Positions 17,182 through 26,222 of a DNA stretch of 64,000 nucleotides are shown here, one piece after another; position 1 is the first letter of the stretch, and each line of letters starts with the position of its first letter. The notes below the pieces were generated by a model, which was given only the letters and a program-made list of their open reading frames with translations, searched no databases and was not told where the DNA came from. Source of the DNA: Methanoculleus chikugoensis (GTDB lineage Archaea > Halobacteriota > Methanomicrobia > Methanomicrobiales > Methanoculleaceae); the NCBI RefSeq assembly GCF_019669965.1, contig NZ_AP019781.1, positions 1,302,001-1,366,000 on the forward strand, read 5' to 3'. Made by a program: the position numbers and the translations under genes.

Positions 17182-18030
17182 TCATCGTGCATATGCTTTC
17201 GGGTTGGCCCACCGCACCGCCCCGGTGAGGCTGCTCCCCATCTCCCAGAACCGTTCCTGCACCCCCGCATCGAGGGCGAGGGACGACGGGCGTCTCCACT
17301 GGCTCTCCTCGAAGTAGCCGCCGCTCGTCTCTCCGGCATCCGGGGAGAGGGCGAGGTGCACCTCGACCTCCGCCCCCTTCTCCGGCGGTGCACCGCCGTC
17401 CCTGCCGTGAGTATACGCCCGGAGGAGCTTCGTCTCGATCACCCCCGGGTGGAGGCAGTTCGCCGTCACCCCCGTCCCTTCGAGCGTCCGGGCGAGCCGG
17501 GCGGTGAAGGCGACGACCCCTACCTTCGATACGGCGTAGGCATCGTAGGCGTCGTAGTCCGGAAAACCCGGCAGGTTCTCCCAGTCGACCGACCGCACGC
17601 TCCGGTGAGCGATCGACGCGACGTTGACGATCCGTGCCGGGGCGCCCCGCTCAAGGAGCGGAAGGAGTTCGTGGGCGAGCAGGACCTGCGCAAGAAAGTT
17701 CACGGCGAACGTCGTCTCGATCCCGCCGGGAGCGACCTCCCGCTCCGGCATGAAGACCCCGGCGTTGTTGACGAGGACGTCGAGCCGGTCATAAGCCCCG
17801 GCGACCTCCTCCGCAAGATCTCTGACCTGGTCCTGCACCGAGAGGTCGGCGGTGAAGAGATCGAGCCGGCCGGAGCCGGTGGCCGCCTCCAGTTCGGCAA
17901 GAACCCTTCTGCCCTTCCCGGGGTTTCTGCCGTGGAGCAGCACGCGGTGGCCCTGCCGGGAGAGTTCGCGTGCGGTCGCCTTCCCGATACCGTCCGTCGA
18001 GCCCGTGACGAGGATGGTCTGCTCCGCCAT
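17182..18030 (-). CDS. short-chain dehydrogenase/reductase (SDR)
   Basis: The 282-residue protein has the classical SDR cofactor motif TGSTDGIG (10-17), NNAG, the Ser of VNVASIAHRS, and the catalytic YAVSK. A Gly-rich C-terminus (SGGYFEESQWRRPS) resembles retinol-dehydrogenase/WW-oxidoreductase-like SDRs. HGRN at the end of strand 2 favours NADP. The substrate is unknown. A 58-residue zinc protein follows on the same strand 33 bases away. Confidence 0.88.
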   Translation of the reverse strand: MAEQTILVTGSTDGIGKATARELSRQGHRVLLHGRNPGKGRRVLAELEAATGSGRLDLFTADLSVQDQVRDLAEEVAGAYDRLDVLVNNAGVFMPEREVAPGGIETTFAVNFLAQVLLAHELLPLLERGAPARIVNVASIAHRSVRSVDWENLPGFPDYDAYDAYAVSKVGVVAFTARLARTLEGTGVTANCLHPGVIETKLLRAYTHGRDGGAPPEKGAEVEVHLALSPDAGETSGGYFEESQWRRPSSLALDAGVQERFWEMGSSLTGAVRWANPKAYAR

Positions 18031-18175
18031 ACGCGGTCCGGGTGTATGCCCGCTCTATTTGAACGTGGCGGTGCCCTGGGTTGGTGCGCTCCACGGCACA
18101 CACTCCGCAATGGTGCACTTTACGGGGCTGGTTTCCCGGGCGGCGGTGCGTTGAGAATCAAAAAGGTGATATACT

Positions 18176-18202
18176 GCACCACAAACCTGTACTGTATGGT
18201 GC
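18176..18202. promoter_or_regulatory. GCACCA/TGGTGC dyad across the acyl-CoA synthetase start
   Basis: GCACCA (18176-18181) and TGGTGC (18197-18202) form an inverted repeat whose right arm includes the ATG at 18196. A TATA-like GATATACTG is about 25 bases before the start, so the mRNA is probably leaderless and the dyad covers the transcription start. Because the encoded protein has a ribbon-helix-helix head, self-repression is a reasonable hypothesis. Confidence 0.4.
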
Positions 18203-20034
18203 GATACTCGGTCACGATGGATGACGACCTCGTGAAAGCAATCGACAGGATACGCGAATACCGGGATATGTCCCGGTCGGAATGGCTCAACGACCTCTGC
18301 ACGAAGTACCTCAACGGTGCATCCGCGAAAGGCGTGCAGACCGCGGTTCCCGCGGGGGTACAGTCTGCAAACACCCGTGAGCCGAACATGACCGATTACG
18401 AGGCCGCCTGCGCCAACTTCAGGATCGACGTCCCCGAGCAGTTCAACTTCGGCTACGACGTGATCGACCGGTGGGCCGAGACCGACCGGAACAAACTGGC
18501 GATGATCTGGGTTGACCAGGAGGGAAACGAGAAGAAATACACCTTCCGCGATCTGCGGTACCTCTCCAACGGCGCCGCAAACATCCTCCTCAAGTACGGC
18601 ATCAAGAAGGGCGACCGGGTGATGCTGATGCTCCCGCGTGTCCCGGAATGGTGGATCTTCGTCATCGCGCTCATCAAACTCGGCGCGGTCTTCTGCCCCT
18701 GCCCGACGATGCTGACTCCGAAAGATATCAAATACCGCATCAAGGCCGGGAAGTTCCGGATGATCATCACCAACTGCGAGAATGCCGAGAAGATCGATGA
18801 GGTCGCCGATTCCTGCTCGCTGCTCGACACTCTCTTCCTCGTGGACGGGGAGCGGGAGGGCTGGGCGAGTTACCTGCACGAGCTCGAGTACCCCGCACCG
18901 GTATCGCACCACAAGGTCAGCATGCCGGTCGCGAAAAGGACGAGATCGACCGACCCGATGCTGATCTACTTCACCTCGGGCACCACCGGCGAAGCCAAGA
19001 TGGTGCTGCACGACCACTCCTACCCGCTCGGGCACATCATCACCGCCTCGCTCTGGCAGGACGTCACGGAGAACGACCTGCACCTGACCTTCTCCGACAC
19101 CGGGTGGGCGAAGTGCGCCTGGGGCAAGATATTCGGCCAGTGGATCGCCGGAGCCTGCATCTTCGTCTACGATATCCGGGGGAAGTTCGGGGCGACCGAG
19201 CTCCTTCCGCTGATCGAGAAGTACGAGGTGACCACGTTCTGTGCGCCGCCGACGGTCTACCGGATGCTGATCCTTGCCGACCTCGAGAAGTTCGACTTCC
19301 GCGACCTGCGGCACTGCTGCAGCGCCGGGGAGCCGCTCAACCCCGAGGTGATCCGCGTCTGGGAGGACGGCACCGGCGAGCCCATCTACGAGGGATACGG
19401 CCAGACGGAGACCGTCTGCTGCATCGCGACGTTCCCCTGCATGAAGCATAAGCCCGGTTCCATGGGTAAACCCGCTCCGGGCTGGCATATCGAGCTCCAC
19501 GACGACGACGGCAACCGTGTCGGCGCCGGGGAGGAGGGGCGGATCGCGGTCAAACTCGACCCCCGGCCGGTCGGGCTCTTCGTGGAGTACCTGGACAACC
19601 CCGAGGCGAACCGGGAGTCGTTCCAGAACGGGTACTACTACACCGGCGACAAGGCGCGTATGGACGAGGACGGCTACTTCTGGTTCATCGGACGTAGCGA
19701 CGACGTCATCAAGTCGTCCGGCTACCGGATCGGGCCGTTCGAGGTCGAGAGCGCCCTCATGGAGCACTCGGCCGTCCAGGAGTCGGCGGTCGTCGGGTCG
19801 CCCGACCTCATCCGCGGGATGGTCGTCAAGGCCTTCATCGTCTTAAAGCCCGGCTATAAGCCGTCCGAATCGCTGGTCAAGGAACTCCAGGCCCACGTCC
19901 GGAACACCACCGCCCCGTACAAGTACCCGCGGCTGATCGAGTTCGTCCAGGAACTCCCGAAGACGATATCCGGCAAGATCCAGAGGAACGTCCTGCGCGA
20001 CCAGGAACTGCGCAAGAGCAACAACGGGAACTGA
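18196..20034 (+). CDS. AMP-forming acyl-CoA synthetase with N-terminal ribbon-helix-helix domain
   Basis: Residues 1-45 (MVRYSVTMDDDLVKAIDRI, then MSRSEWLNDLC) read as a CopG-type ribbon-helix-helix DNA-binding domain. A short linker leads to a 550-residue ANL-family ligase closest in appearance to medium-chain acyl-CoA synthetases: YFTSGTTGEAKMV (phosphate loop), YEGYGQTET, YYTGDKARMDEDGY and the PKTISGKIQR lysine motif. It should activate a carboxylic acid via acyl-AMP to acyl-CoA. The internal ATG at 18388 could start a plain synthetase, but the promoter sits right before 18196. The open frame further upstream to 17356 overlaps the SDR gene and is not coding. Confidence 0.87.
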   Translation: MVRYSVTMDDDLVKAIDRIREYRDMSRSEWLNDLCTKYLNGASAKGVQTAVPAGVQSANTREPNMTDYEAACANFRIDVPEQFNFGYDVIDRWAETDRNKLAMIWVDQEGNEKKYTFRDLRYLSNGAANILLKYGIKKGDRVMLMLPRVPEWWIFVIALIKLGAVFCPCPTMLTPKDIKYRIKAGKFRMIITNCENAEKIDEVADSCSLLDTLFLVDGEREGWASYLHELEYPAPVSHHKVSMPVAKRTRSTDPMLIYFTSGTTGEAKMVLHDHSYPLGHIITASLWQDVTENDLHLTFSDTGWAKCAWGKIFGQWIAGACIFVYDIRGKFGATELLPLIEKYEVTTFCAPPTVYRMLILADLEKFDFRDLRHCCSAGEPLNPEVIRVWEDGTGEPIYEGYGQTETVCCIATFPCMKHKPGSMGKPAPGWHIELHDDDGNRVGAGEEGRIAVKLDPRPVGLFVEYLDNPEANRESFQNGYYYTGDKARMDEDGYFWFIGRSDDVIKSSGYRIGPFEVESALMEHSAVQESAVVGSPDLIRGMVVKAFIVLKPGYKPSESLVKELQAHVRNTTAPYKYPRLIEFVQELPKTISGKIQRNVLRDQELRKSNNGN

Positions 20035-20097
20035 ACCGCCCGTTCCCTTTTTTACCTGGGCGATGCCCACAAAAATTGAGGTACGGCTTTCCCTTTG

Positions 20098-20315
20098 ATA
20101 TCGCCATGACTGCCCCCGCCCCGAGGGGCGGGGGAGGAGCGCGAAGCGCGGGTGGGGTGGGGGTTAGAAGTGTCCTTTTGTGCAGAGACAGGGGAGGGGG
20201 AGACCCCCTCCCAGCGAGCCGCCACCCGCGTGGCGATAGCCACCACGGTCCACTGCGCGGTGTTTGCTCCTCGTTCGGGCCGTTTTGTCTGTTGCACTCC
20301 AGAAACTCGTATCGC
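20098..20315 (+). repeat. dispersed GC-rich intergenic repeat, copy 1
   Basis: This copy runs in order: a GCCCCCGCCCC/GGGGCGGGGG hairpin, GAGCGCGAAGCGCG, a GGGGAGGGGG/CCCCCTCCC hairpin after AGACA, and a 3' module with GTGGCGATAGCCAC and CCACGGTCCACTG. The same modules recur at 56866-57112, 61736-61853 and 61911-62165. A 28-bp stretch (20228-20255) is identical to 57048-57075. No reading frame is conserved. The gap 20035-20449 holds nothing else that I can identify. Confidence 0.75.
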
Positions 20316-20449
20316 ACCTCGCGGCGCCCGAACTCTCTTGAGGCGATCCTAAGCGTAAATCTGATAACCATCAACCCCGCCGCGGCCTCGTGCACCAAAA
20401 AAGAACACCATCCTCATCGGCGGCAAAAAGCCTGTCTGCAGGCCTCCGG

Positions 20450-21055
20450 TCAGCAAACCCGCTCGATAAAATTCTCAAGAATCTTCAGCCCCACCGCGCC
20501 GCTCTTCTCGGGGTGGAACTGGACACCGTAGGTGAGCCCGCTATTGACCGCCGAGGCGAAGGAGTGGATGTAGGTGGTGCTCGCGATGGTGTTCGGCGGT
20601 GCGGCCGCCGCGTAGTAGGAGTGGACGAAGTAGACGTACTCCTCCTCGTGGAGCCCGTCAAAGAGCGGGTTTTCGGGGTCGATATGGATGGTGTTCCAGC
20701 CCATGTGGGGAACCTTCTCCCCGGCGGCCGGGATGAACCGCTTTACGTCGCCCGGCACGAGGCCGAGCCCGCGGTGGATGCCGTGCTCTTCGCTGCTGTC
20801 CATGAGCATCTGCATCCCGAGGCAGATCCCGAGGAGCGGCGTCTCGTTCGCGGCAGAGAGAACGGTATCCGCGAGTCCGCCGAGCATCTCCATCCCGTCC
20901 CGGAACGCCCCGACGCCGGGGAGGACGATGCCGTCGGCGGACGCGATCGCCTCCGGGTCGGCCGTGATCGTCGGCGCCGCCCCCGCCCGTTCGAGACCGC
21001 GCAACACGCTTCGCAGGTTGCCGAGGCCGTAATCAATTATAACTATCCTCTTCTT
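20450..21055 (-). CDS. hisH: imidazole glycerol phosphate synthase glutaminase subunit HisH
   Basis: HisH hydrolyses glutamine and passes ammonia to HisF in histidine synthesis. The 201-residue class I glutaminase begins KKRIVIIDYGLGNLRSV and has LPGVGAF, the nucleophile elbow GICLGMQ, and YGVQFHPEKS supplying the His-Glu of the triad. The start lies within the 3' end of the upstream PAPS-reductase-like gene (overlap about 23 bases); an ATG two codons earlier (21061) is an alternative. hisF is not in the window. Confidence 0.94.
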   Translation of the reverse strand, partial: KKRIVIIDYGLGNLRSVLRGLERAGAAPTITADPEAIASADGIVLPGVGAFRDGMEMLGGLADTVLSAANETPLLGICLGMQMLMDSSEEHGIHRGLGLVPGDVKRFIPAAGEKVPHMGWNTIHIDPENPLFDGLHEEEYVYFVHSYYAAAAPPNTIASTTYIHSFASAVNSGLTYGVQFHPEKSGAVGLKILENFIERVC

Positions 21056-22448
21056 CATCCGCATCCCCCCGTTTCCGCCAGAGCCCGCGCTCGATCCAGT
21101 CGTCGGGGAGCCCCCGGTTCTCCTGCCACCGGGCGAGGTTCTCGTTCCACATCTCCAGGAGTTCGGGATGAGAATCCCCGATGATCGCAAACGTCGCAAG
21201 GTCGCTTGAGGGACACATGAAACACCCGATGCGGTCGAGTCCCCGCTCGTAGAGGGTGTTGTAGGGCGCCTTCTCGCGGAAGATGTAGAGCCAGACGTGC
21301 ATCGCCGTCCACTGCTGGATGGGGGCCGCCGAGAGCTGCTCCGGGACGTGGGCGTTCCGCCAGACCCGTCTGCTCTGCATCCGCTTCACCGACTCGTACT
21401 TCCGCTGCCCGATGAACGAGAGGCATTCTCCCCAGTTCTCGCCGATCAGGCGGCCGACAGGGTGGAGTTTGCAGACCTTGCAGCACCAGCGGTTGTCGAC
21501 GGCAGGCGGGCCGCTCTCCTCGAACGTCTTCCAGAAGGTCTCATCGTCACGGACCCGCAGGACTTCAAGGCCGTAGCGCTCCGCCACCGCGTCCACGTTC
21601 TCGCAGGTTTCGGGGAACTCGAGCCCCGTGTCCGCAAAGAGGAGCGGCACCGGGCCGAGCGCTTTTAAGACGACGAGCAGGGTCGCGAGGCTGTCCTTGC
21701 CGCCGGAGTAGGAGACCGTGGGCCTCTCGCGGTTCTGCTCCGCGACCTCGCGGACGAACCGGATGCTTTTCGCCTCGTAATCCGCGAGAGCCGGTTCGTT
21801 TGCCCGTACGGCATCGTCCCATGTCGCCTCACCGGGGACACACACCGACTGGACGTTCTTTCTCGTCCTGACGATGACCCCCCGCTCCATCGTCCCGGCG
21901 GTTGCGGCGTCGACTTTTGCCCTCCCGACGCCGATGCAGTCCCCGGCCTTCGTCAGGATGAAGACCTCGTCGCCTTCGGCGACGGCGGGGTCGATCGAGA
22001 CGAGGCCCGGTGCGAGAACGCTTGCCCCGGACTCACGGATGGACGGAATCGCGCCGTCGTCGACGACGACATACCGCTTCGTCGGCCGCAGGTACTTCGC
22101 GGCGGCCGGGCGCGGGAGGGGCTCCCAGCGGCGCTCGTCCGGGATGTAGCGGACCGCGCCGACGACCGCCCCGCCGAGGACGATCTCGTCCATGCGGTCG
22201 TCGGCGGGAACCTTGTTCAGGAGCGCGATATGGCCCTCCGGTATCAGCGCCGCTCCGAAATGGTCGCGGAATATGCGGTTTATCCGCTCGATGTCGTCGG
22301 GGAACGCGGGCCGGGCGTCTCCCGGCGGCGTGACGGCTACCGGACGGGTGGGGGCGCCGCAGGCGCAGACCCCGGAGAGCACGGGGGCATGGCATGCGTC
22401 GCACCAGCGAAGCAGGATCTTGCCGAGGTAGATGCGGGGCATTCGCAT
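21033..22448 (-). CDS. PUA-domain / PAPS-reductase-like PP-loop ATPase with zinc-ribbon head
   Basis: The 471-residue protein has an N-terminal zinc ribbon (CDACHAPVLSGVCACG, 16-31), a middle region, a PUA-like RNA-binding domain (about 120-195; KRYVVVDDGAIPSIRESGA) and a C-terminal adenine-nucleotide alpha hydrolase domain. The PP-loop is SYSGGKDS, and Cys residues WCCKVCKLHPV and GCFMCPSSDLA could bind a cluster. PUA plus PP-loop suggests RNA modification or sulfur transfer rather than sulfate assimilation, which is inference. Its end overlaps hisH. Confidence 0.8.
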   Translation of the reverse strand: MRMPRIYLGKILLRWCDACHAPVLSGVCACGAPTRPVAVTPPGDARPAFPDDIERINRIFRDHFGAALIPEGHIALLNKVPADDRMDEIVLGGAVVGAVRYIPDERRWEPLPRPAAAKYLRPTKRYVVVDDGAIPSIRESGASVLAPGLVSIDPAVAEGDEVFILTKAGDCIGVGRAKVDAATAGTMERGVIVRTRKNVQSVCVPGEATWDDAVRANEPALADYEAKSIRFVREVAEQNRERPTVSYSGGKDSLATLLVVLKALGPVPLLFADTGLEFPETCENVDAVAERYGLEVLRVRDDETFWKTFEESGPPAVDNRWCCKVCKLHPVGRLIGENWGECLSFIGQRKYESVKRMQSRRVWRNAHVPEQLSAAPIQQWTAMHVWLYIFREKAPYNTLYERGLDRIGCFMCPSSDLATFAIIGDSHPELLEMWNENLARWQENRGLPDDWIERGLWRKRGDADEEEDSYN

Positions 22449-22649
22449 ATTCGTTGGGGCGAAACGAATAAAAGTCTTGGGTGTATTCTACGTCTTTCCC
22501 GCCGTAATCTCTCCGGCGGCGGTTCGCCCCGCCGCACCGGCCTCCGGAACCCGGGTTGAGTATCCTGATTCCCGTGAATCGGGCTCTTCGGCCGTGACGG
22601 GGAGGGGAAGAACAACTATTAAATATACGCACTGTCTCATAGTATTATC
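22449..22649. other. intergenic region with TATA-like element
   Basis: Between the PP-loop gene and the small frame at 22650, GAGGCCGGTGCGGCGGGGCG-type GC-rich DNA gives way to CTATTAAATATACGC (near 22615-22630), a good archaeal TATA box for rightward transcription. No gene is seen in this stretch. Confidence 0.35.
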
Positions 22650-22826
22650 ATGTTAAATCATGTAGAATTATGCCCGCCGGCCAGGTTCCGGCGTTTCAGC
22701 AATTCTACACCGGCAAACGGGGAGAACCCGGATCGACCGGGGTCTCCCGTCATGACAGTCGAGGGTGTGCCCCTGTCCGGAACCATAATCGCCGGATGGG
22801 GAATGTGGGGTGACGAAGTTGCATGA
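22650..22826 (+). CDS. possible 58-residue protein (weak)
   Basis: An ATG at 22650 lies about 25 bases after the TATA-like AAATATACG, as expected for a leaderless mRNA. The frame encodes 58 residues (MLNHVELCPPARFRRF ... GTIIAGWGMWGDEVA). It ends inside the possible upstream extension of the next gene. The composition is ordinary and no family is recognised; promoter spacing is the only real support. Confidence 0.25.
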   Translation: MLNHVELCPPARFRRFSNSTPANGENPDRPGSPVMTVEGVPLSGTIIAGWGMWGDEVA

Positions 22827-22851
22827 GAGCGGGGGTGCAAAGTTGATATCG

Positions 22852-23139
22852 ATGCGCGTTGGAGGAAGGACGCTCCGAAAGAGCGAGGTGCTCGGGCTGT
22901 TTATCTTCATACTCATGGCGGTCGTCATGTTTGCGGTCGGCGCAGCGCTCTTCTGCGCCTGGCTTGCCGAACCCGGCTCGGCGCCTGCAGGGACGCCGGC
23001 CGATATCGGCCCGATACCCGGGGGTTTCGCGGTTGCCGGCGCGATCCCCGTCGTGCCCCTCGTGATCGGCGTCCAGGTGGTGGGGGCGCTCACGCTCGTC
23101 GTGCTCTACACGCTCTCCAGTGCCGGGCGCAGGGCATAG
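22852..23139 (+). CDS. small membrane protein, two helices
   Basis: The 95-residue product has a basic N-terminus (MRVGGRTLRKSE), a membrane helix (about 16-38), a Gly/Pro-rich loop and a second helix (about 62-88), ending SSAGRRA. This is a hairpin membrane protein of unknown function. A GTG 14 codons upstream (22810) is an alternative start; I prefer the ATG because the basic start fits membrane topology. Confidence 0.45.
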   Translation: MRVGGRTLRKSEVLGLFIFILMAVVMFAVGAALFCAWLAEPGSAPAGTPADIGPIPGGFAVAGAIPVVPLVIGVQVVGALTLVVLYTLSSAGRRA

Positions 23140-23300
23140 GACGCTCCGATGCGACCCTCTCTCCCGCTACAGCCAGGATACCGGGAAACTTCTTATTTTT
23201 TTGTCCAGATTCTGCGTAGCGGGGAGGACTGTCCGTAAAATTTATATCCCGGCGTGATGACATCAGATCTATCCCACCTCGGGAGGGAGGTGTGTCATCC

Positions 23301-23381
23301 ATGGCAAAGGACAAGAAGCCCCAGGATAAGAAGCAGGAAAAGAAGGCGGAGAAGGTTCAGGACAAGGCCAAGAAGAACTAG
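23301..23381 (+). CDS. 26-residue lysine-rich peptide
   Basis: The gene is very short (MAKDKKPQDKKQEKKAEK ...) and 12 of its 26 residues are Lys. It has unusually complete signals: TATA-like AAATTTATATCC near 23237, GGAGGTG nine bases before the ATG, and a T-rich stretch (CATTTTTCCC) 20 bases after the stop. Such peptides may bind nucleic acid, but no function is known to me. The surrounding gap (23140-23484) has no other gene. Confidence 0.5.
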   Translation: MAKDKKPQDKKQEKKAEKVQDKAKKN

Positions 23382-23484
23382 GCTCTGACCTTATCACACC
23401 CATTTTTCCCGGCCGGGTATCCGGTTCGGCACACTCTTCTTCCCCGTTAGCTGCATCCCCGGTTTCATCCGCCGTCTTCCCGGT

Positions 23485-24072
23485 TCACTTCCCGATCCGC
23501 ACCGCCCGGCGTTGGATGCCCGACCACGTGCCCTCGCCGGACCGGGGGAAGGTCCCGTGGGTGGTCGACCGGACGTCCTCGACGGTGCAGAATGCGCAGG
23601 GGCTCATCTCTTCGACCACCCGGGCTATCGGCAGGAGGTCGCACCGCCGCACCACGGAGTAGAAGATGGTGCAGGGTCCATGGAGCCCTTCCGCGGCAAC
23701 GACCGTGACGCCGTAGCCGGCGGCCCTGATAGCGTCGATGAGGGCACGGTCTTCTTCCGAGGTGATCACCCGGAGGACGCAGATCCCCATAGCGAGCCTC
23801 TCTTCGAGGAGGATACCGACATAGTTCCCGGCAGCGAAACCGGCCCCGTAGGAGATGAGGTAGACCGGATTGGTGAATTCGTTGACGACGAGGCCGAGGG
23901 AGACGATCCAGAAGAGGATCTCGACGAAGGCGATGGCGGGAACGATGAGGCGGCCGCCCCGGGCAAGGAGTATGATCCTGAGCGTTTCGAGGCTGACGTC
24001 GATCACCCGCGCCCCGAAGACGAGGAGCGGGATGAGGACCGGGGTGAGGGTGCCGGCGGAGAGGAAGTCCAT
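23485..24072 (-). CDS. UPF0316 / DUF2179 membrane protein
   Basis: The 195-residue protein has three membrane helices in the first 100 residues (LIPLLVFGARVIDVSLETLR, then FVEILFWIVSLGLVV and YLISYGAGFAAGNYVGI). A cytosolic DUF2179 domain follows, ending FCTVEDVRSTTHGTF. UPF0316 (YebE-like) proteins are uncharacterised. I start at the ATG whose complement ends at 24072 because the frame upstream of it (to 24159) lacks family sequence. Confidence 0.8.
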   Translation of the reverse strand: MDFLSAGTLTPVLIPLLVFGARVIDVSLETLRIILLARGGRLIVPAIAFVEILFWIVSLGLVVNEFTNPVYLISYGAGFAAGNYVGILLEERLAMGICVLRVITSEEDRALIDAIRAAGYGVTVVAAEGLHGPCTIFYSVVRRCDLLPIARVVEEMSPCAFCTVEDVRSTTHGTFPRSGEGTWSGIQRRAVRIGK

Positions 24073-24227
24073 ATGGGAGCGTCGCCCGGCCGGGTATATG
24101 AGGATGCAGTCGCGTGCCGGCCCCGGTCCCGGATCCGCGCGAATTGCGGGGCCGGACACCGCCCCTTCTCCCTCCCGCGCCGCAAGCGCGCATCCCCCCC
24201 CTCATGGCGGCCGGGGGCGCGAGCGGT

Positions 24228-26222
24228 TCACGCCTCCGGTCCCGGGCGGAAGAGGGAGGATACCTCTTCGTTCTTCTGCCCGGCTTCGACGAGGATGCAG
24301 AGGTCCCCGGCCTCGATCAGCGTCCCGCCGTCCGGCCCGGCGAGCGTCTCCGCGCCCCTCCTGATCGCGAGCACCGTCACCGCGTACCTCCGCCGCAGAT
24401 CGGTCTCGGCCAGGGTCTTCCCGGCTATCGGGGCGCCCTTCTCCACCCGGACGATGGATATCTCGGCGTTATCGAGGTGCAGCCCGATGTCGCGGAGCGA
24501 CGGCACCTGTCCCGACGCCTCCCGGAGCATCTCATAGTTCCCGGTCCGCATCGAGGCGACGAGCCTGTCGATATCGCTCTTTTGCACCGGGTACTTGATC
24601 AGGACCCGCGCGAGCACCTCCGCTGCGGTCTCGAACTCTTCGCAGATGACGTCGTCCGCCCCGAGCGCGTAGAGGGGGAGGGAATCCTCCATGTACCGGG
24701 TCCGGGTGACTATCGCGCACTCCGGGTTCATCTTCCGGGCAATCGCCGTCACCTGGCGTGCCGTGGCCGCGTTCGGGATGGTGACGACCACCACGCGGGC
24801 GCGTTCGATCCCGGCATGGGCGAGCACTCCCTCGTTGGCGGCGTCGCCGTAGAAGATCGGTTCGCCACTCGTGCGTTTCTCCCGCACCGTCTTCGGGTTG
24901 AGTTCGACGGCCATGTAGGGGACCCCGGTGCTCCGTGCCGCCTCGGCGACGTGCCGCCCCATCGGCCCGAACCCGACGATGATGATATGCCCTTCCTTCG
25001 GGCCGTTCGCGGGAGCCGTCTTCAGGGGCGCGTCCCGTGCCCTGAGCCGTTCCGGCAGGGGAAGGCGGCGGACGGCGGCGGTCACCCCCGGGGCCGACCC
25101 GATGACGAACGGGGCGACCGTCATCGTCCCGACCGATACCGCGAGGAAGATCTGCTCGAGGTCGGGGCCGAGGAGCCCGTACTCGATCCCCGACCGCGAG
25201 AGGATGAAGGCGAACTCGCCGATCTGGCCGATGGCAAGCCCGGTGAGGACGGCGGTCCGGAGGGAGACCCCTGCCGGGAGGACGGCGACGGCCCCGATGA
25301 TCGCCTTGAGGACGATGACGCCGAGAATGATCGCGACGATCACGAGCGCGTGGGCCGCGAAGAACCCGGTGTTGAGGAGCATCCCCATTGAGACGAAGAA
25401 GAAACTGGTGAAGACGTCGCGGAAGGGGATGACGGTGGAGAGGGCCGCGTTGCTGTACTCGGACTCGGATATGATCAGGCCCGCGAGGAAGGCCCCGAGG
25501 GCGAGGGAGAGACCGGCCCGCGAGGTGAGCCACGCCGTCCCGAGACAGAGCGCGATGACGGTGATCATGAAGAGTTCCCGGCTCCGGAGGCTTGCGACCC
25601 GGTAGAGGAGACGGGGGACGACCCAGAGGGCGCTTGCCGTGACGACGCCGAGGAGGACGAGACCGAGAGCGAAGTTGATGAGCGACGGGACGACCCCGGC
25701 CGACCCCATGCCGCCGAGCATGGGGACGAGGAGGATCATCGGCACGGTGCTCAGGTCCTGGAGGACCGATATGCCGAGCGCGAGCCGCACCGGCGGCGTA
25801 TCCACCTCTCCCCGGTGCTGGAAGACGGTCAGCATCACGGTGGTGCTCGTGTGGGCGAGGAGCATCCCGAAGAAGATTGCTTCCGGCGCCGCGAGGCCGA
25901 GGGCGGATGCTATCACCGCGACGACGCCGATGGTGATGCCGATCTGGAGCACCCCGCCGGTGAGCATTCCTTTCTTCATCTCGAGGAAACTCTTGAGCGA
26001 GAGTTCCATCCCTATGGTGAAGAGGAGGAAGATGATACCGAGTTCCGCGAGGATCTCGACGTCGGCCCGGTTCGTGATGAAACCGAGACCGTAGGGCCCT
26101 GCGATGATGCCGGCGAGGAAGAACGCCACGATTCCCGGTATCTTCAGCCGGTAGCAGAGGGCGAGCGCTCCGATGGAGAGGGCGAATATGATCAGGATCT
26201 GTTCGAGAAAGGCTGTGTCCAT
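24228..26222 (-). CDS. Kef-type monovalent cation:proton antiporter (CPA2) with TrkA-N and TrkA-C domains
   Basis: The 664-residue protein has about 12 membrane helices (1-390) of the CPA2 antiporter family, including the ALGAFLAGLIISESEYS segment. A RCK/TrkA-N NAD-binding domain starts HIIIVGFGPMGRHVAEAARS (about 410) and a TrkA-C domain sits at the end (560-660). It exchanges K+ or Na+ for protons under nucleotide control. It lies next to TrkH on the same strand, 160 bases apart, suggesting a potassium/ion-balance cluster. Confidence 0.9.
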   Translation of the reverse strand: MDTAFLEQILIIFALSIGALALCYRLKIPGIVAFFLAGIIAGPYGLGFITNRADVEILAELGIIFLLFTIGMELSLKSFLEMKKGMLTGGVLQIGITIGVVAVIASALGLAAPEAIFFGMLLAHTSTTVMLTVFQHRGEVDTPPVRLALGISVLQDLSTVPMILLVPMLGGMGSAGVVPSLINFALGLVLLGVVTASALWVVPRLLYRVASLRSRELFMITVIALCLGTAWLTSRAGLSLALGAFLAGLIISESEYSNAALSTVIPFRDVFTSFFFVSMGMLLNTGFFAAHALVIVAIILGVIVLKAIIGAVAVLPAGVSLRTAVLTGLAIGQIGEFAFILSRSGIEYGLLGPDLEQIFLAVSVGTMTVAPFVIGSAPGVTAAVRRLPLPERLRARDAPLKTAPANGPKEGHIIIVGFGPMGRHVAEAARSTGVPYMAVELNPKTVREKRTSGEPIFYGDAANEGVLAHAGIERARVVVVTIPNAATARQVTAIARKMNPECAIVTRTRYMEDSLPLYALGADDVICEEFETAAEVLARVLIKYPVQKSDIDRLVASMRTGNYEMLREASGQVPSLRDIGLHLDNAEISIVRVEKGAPIAGKTLAETDLRRRYAVTVLAIRRGAETLAGPDGGTLIEAGDLCILVEAGQKNEEVSSLFRPGPEA

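Noticed and set aside
18055-19767. 570-codon open frame on the minus strand opposite the acyl-CoA synthetase
   Set aside because: It mirrors codon positions of the real gene in GC-rich DNA, has no family motif, and overlaps an unambiguous enzyme completely. Similar long mirror frames occur opposite fwdA, hsdR, hypD, the Kef-like gene and PhzF and were dropped for the same reason.
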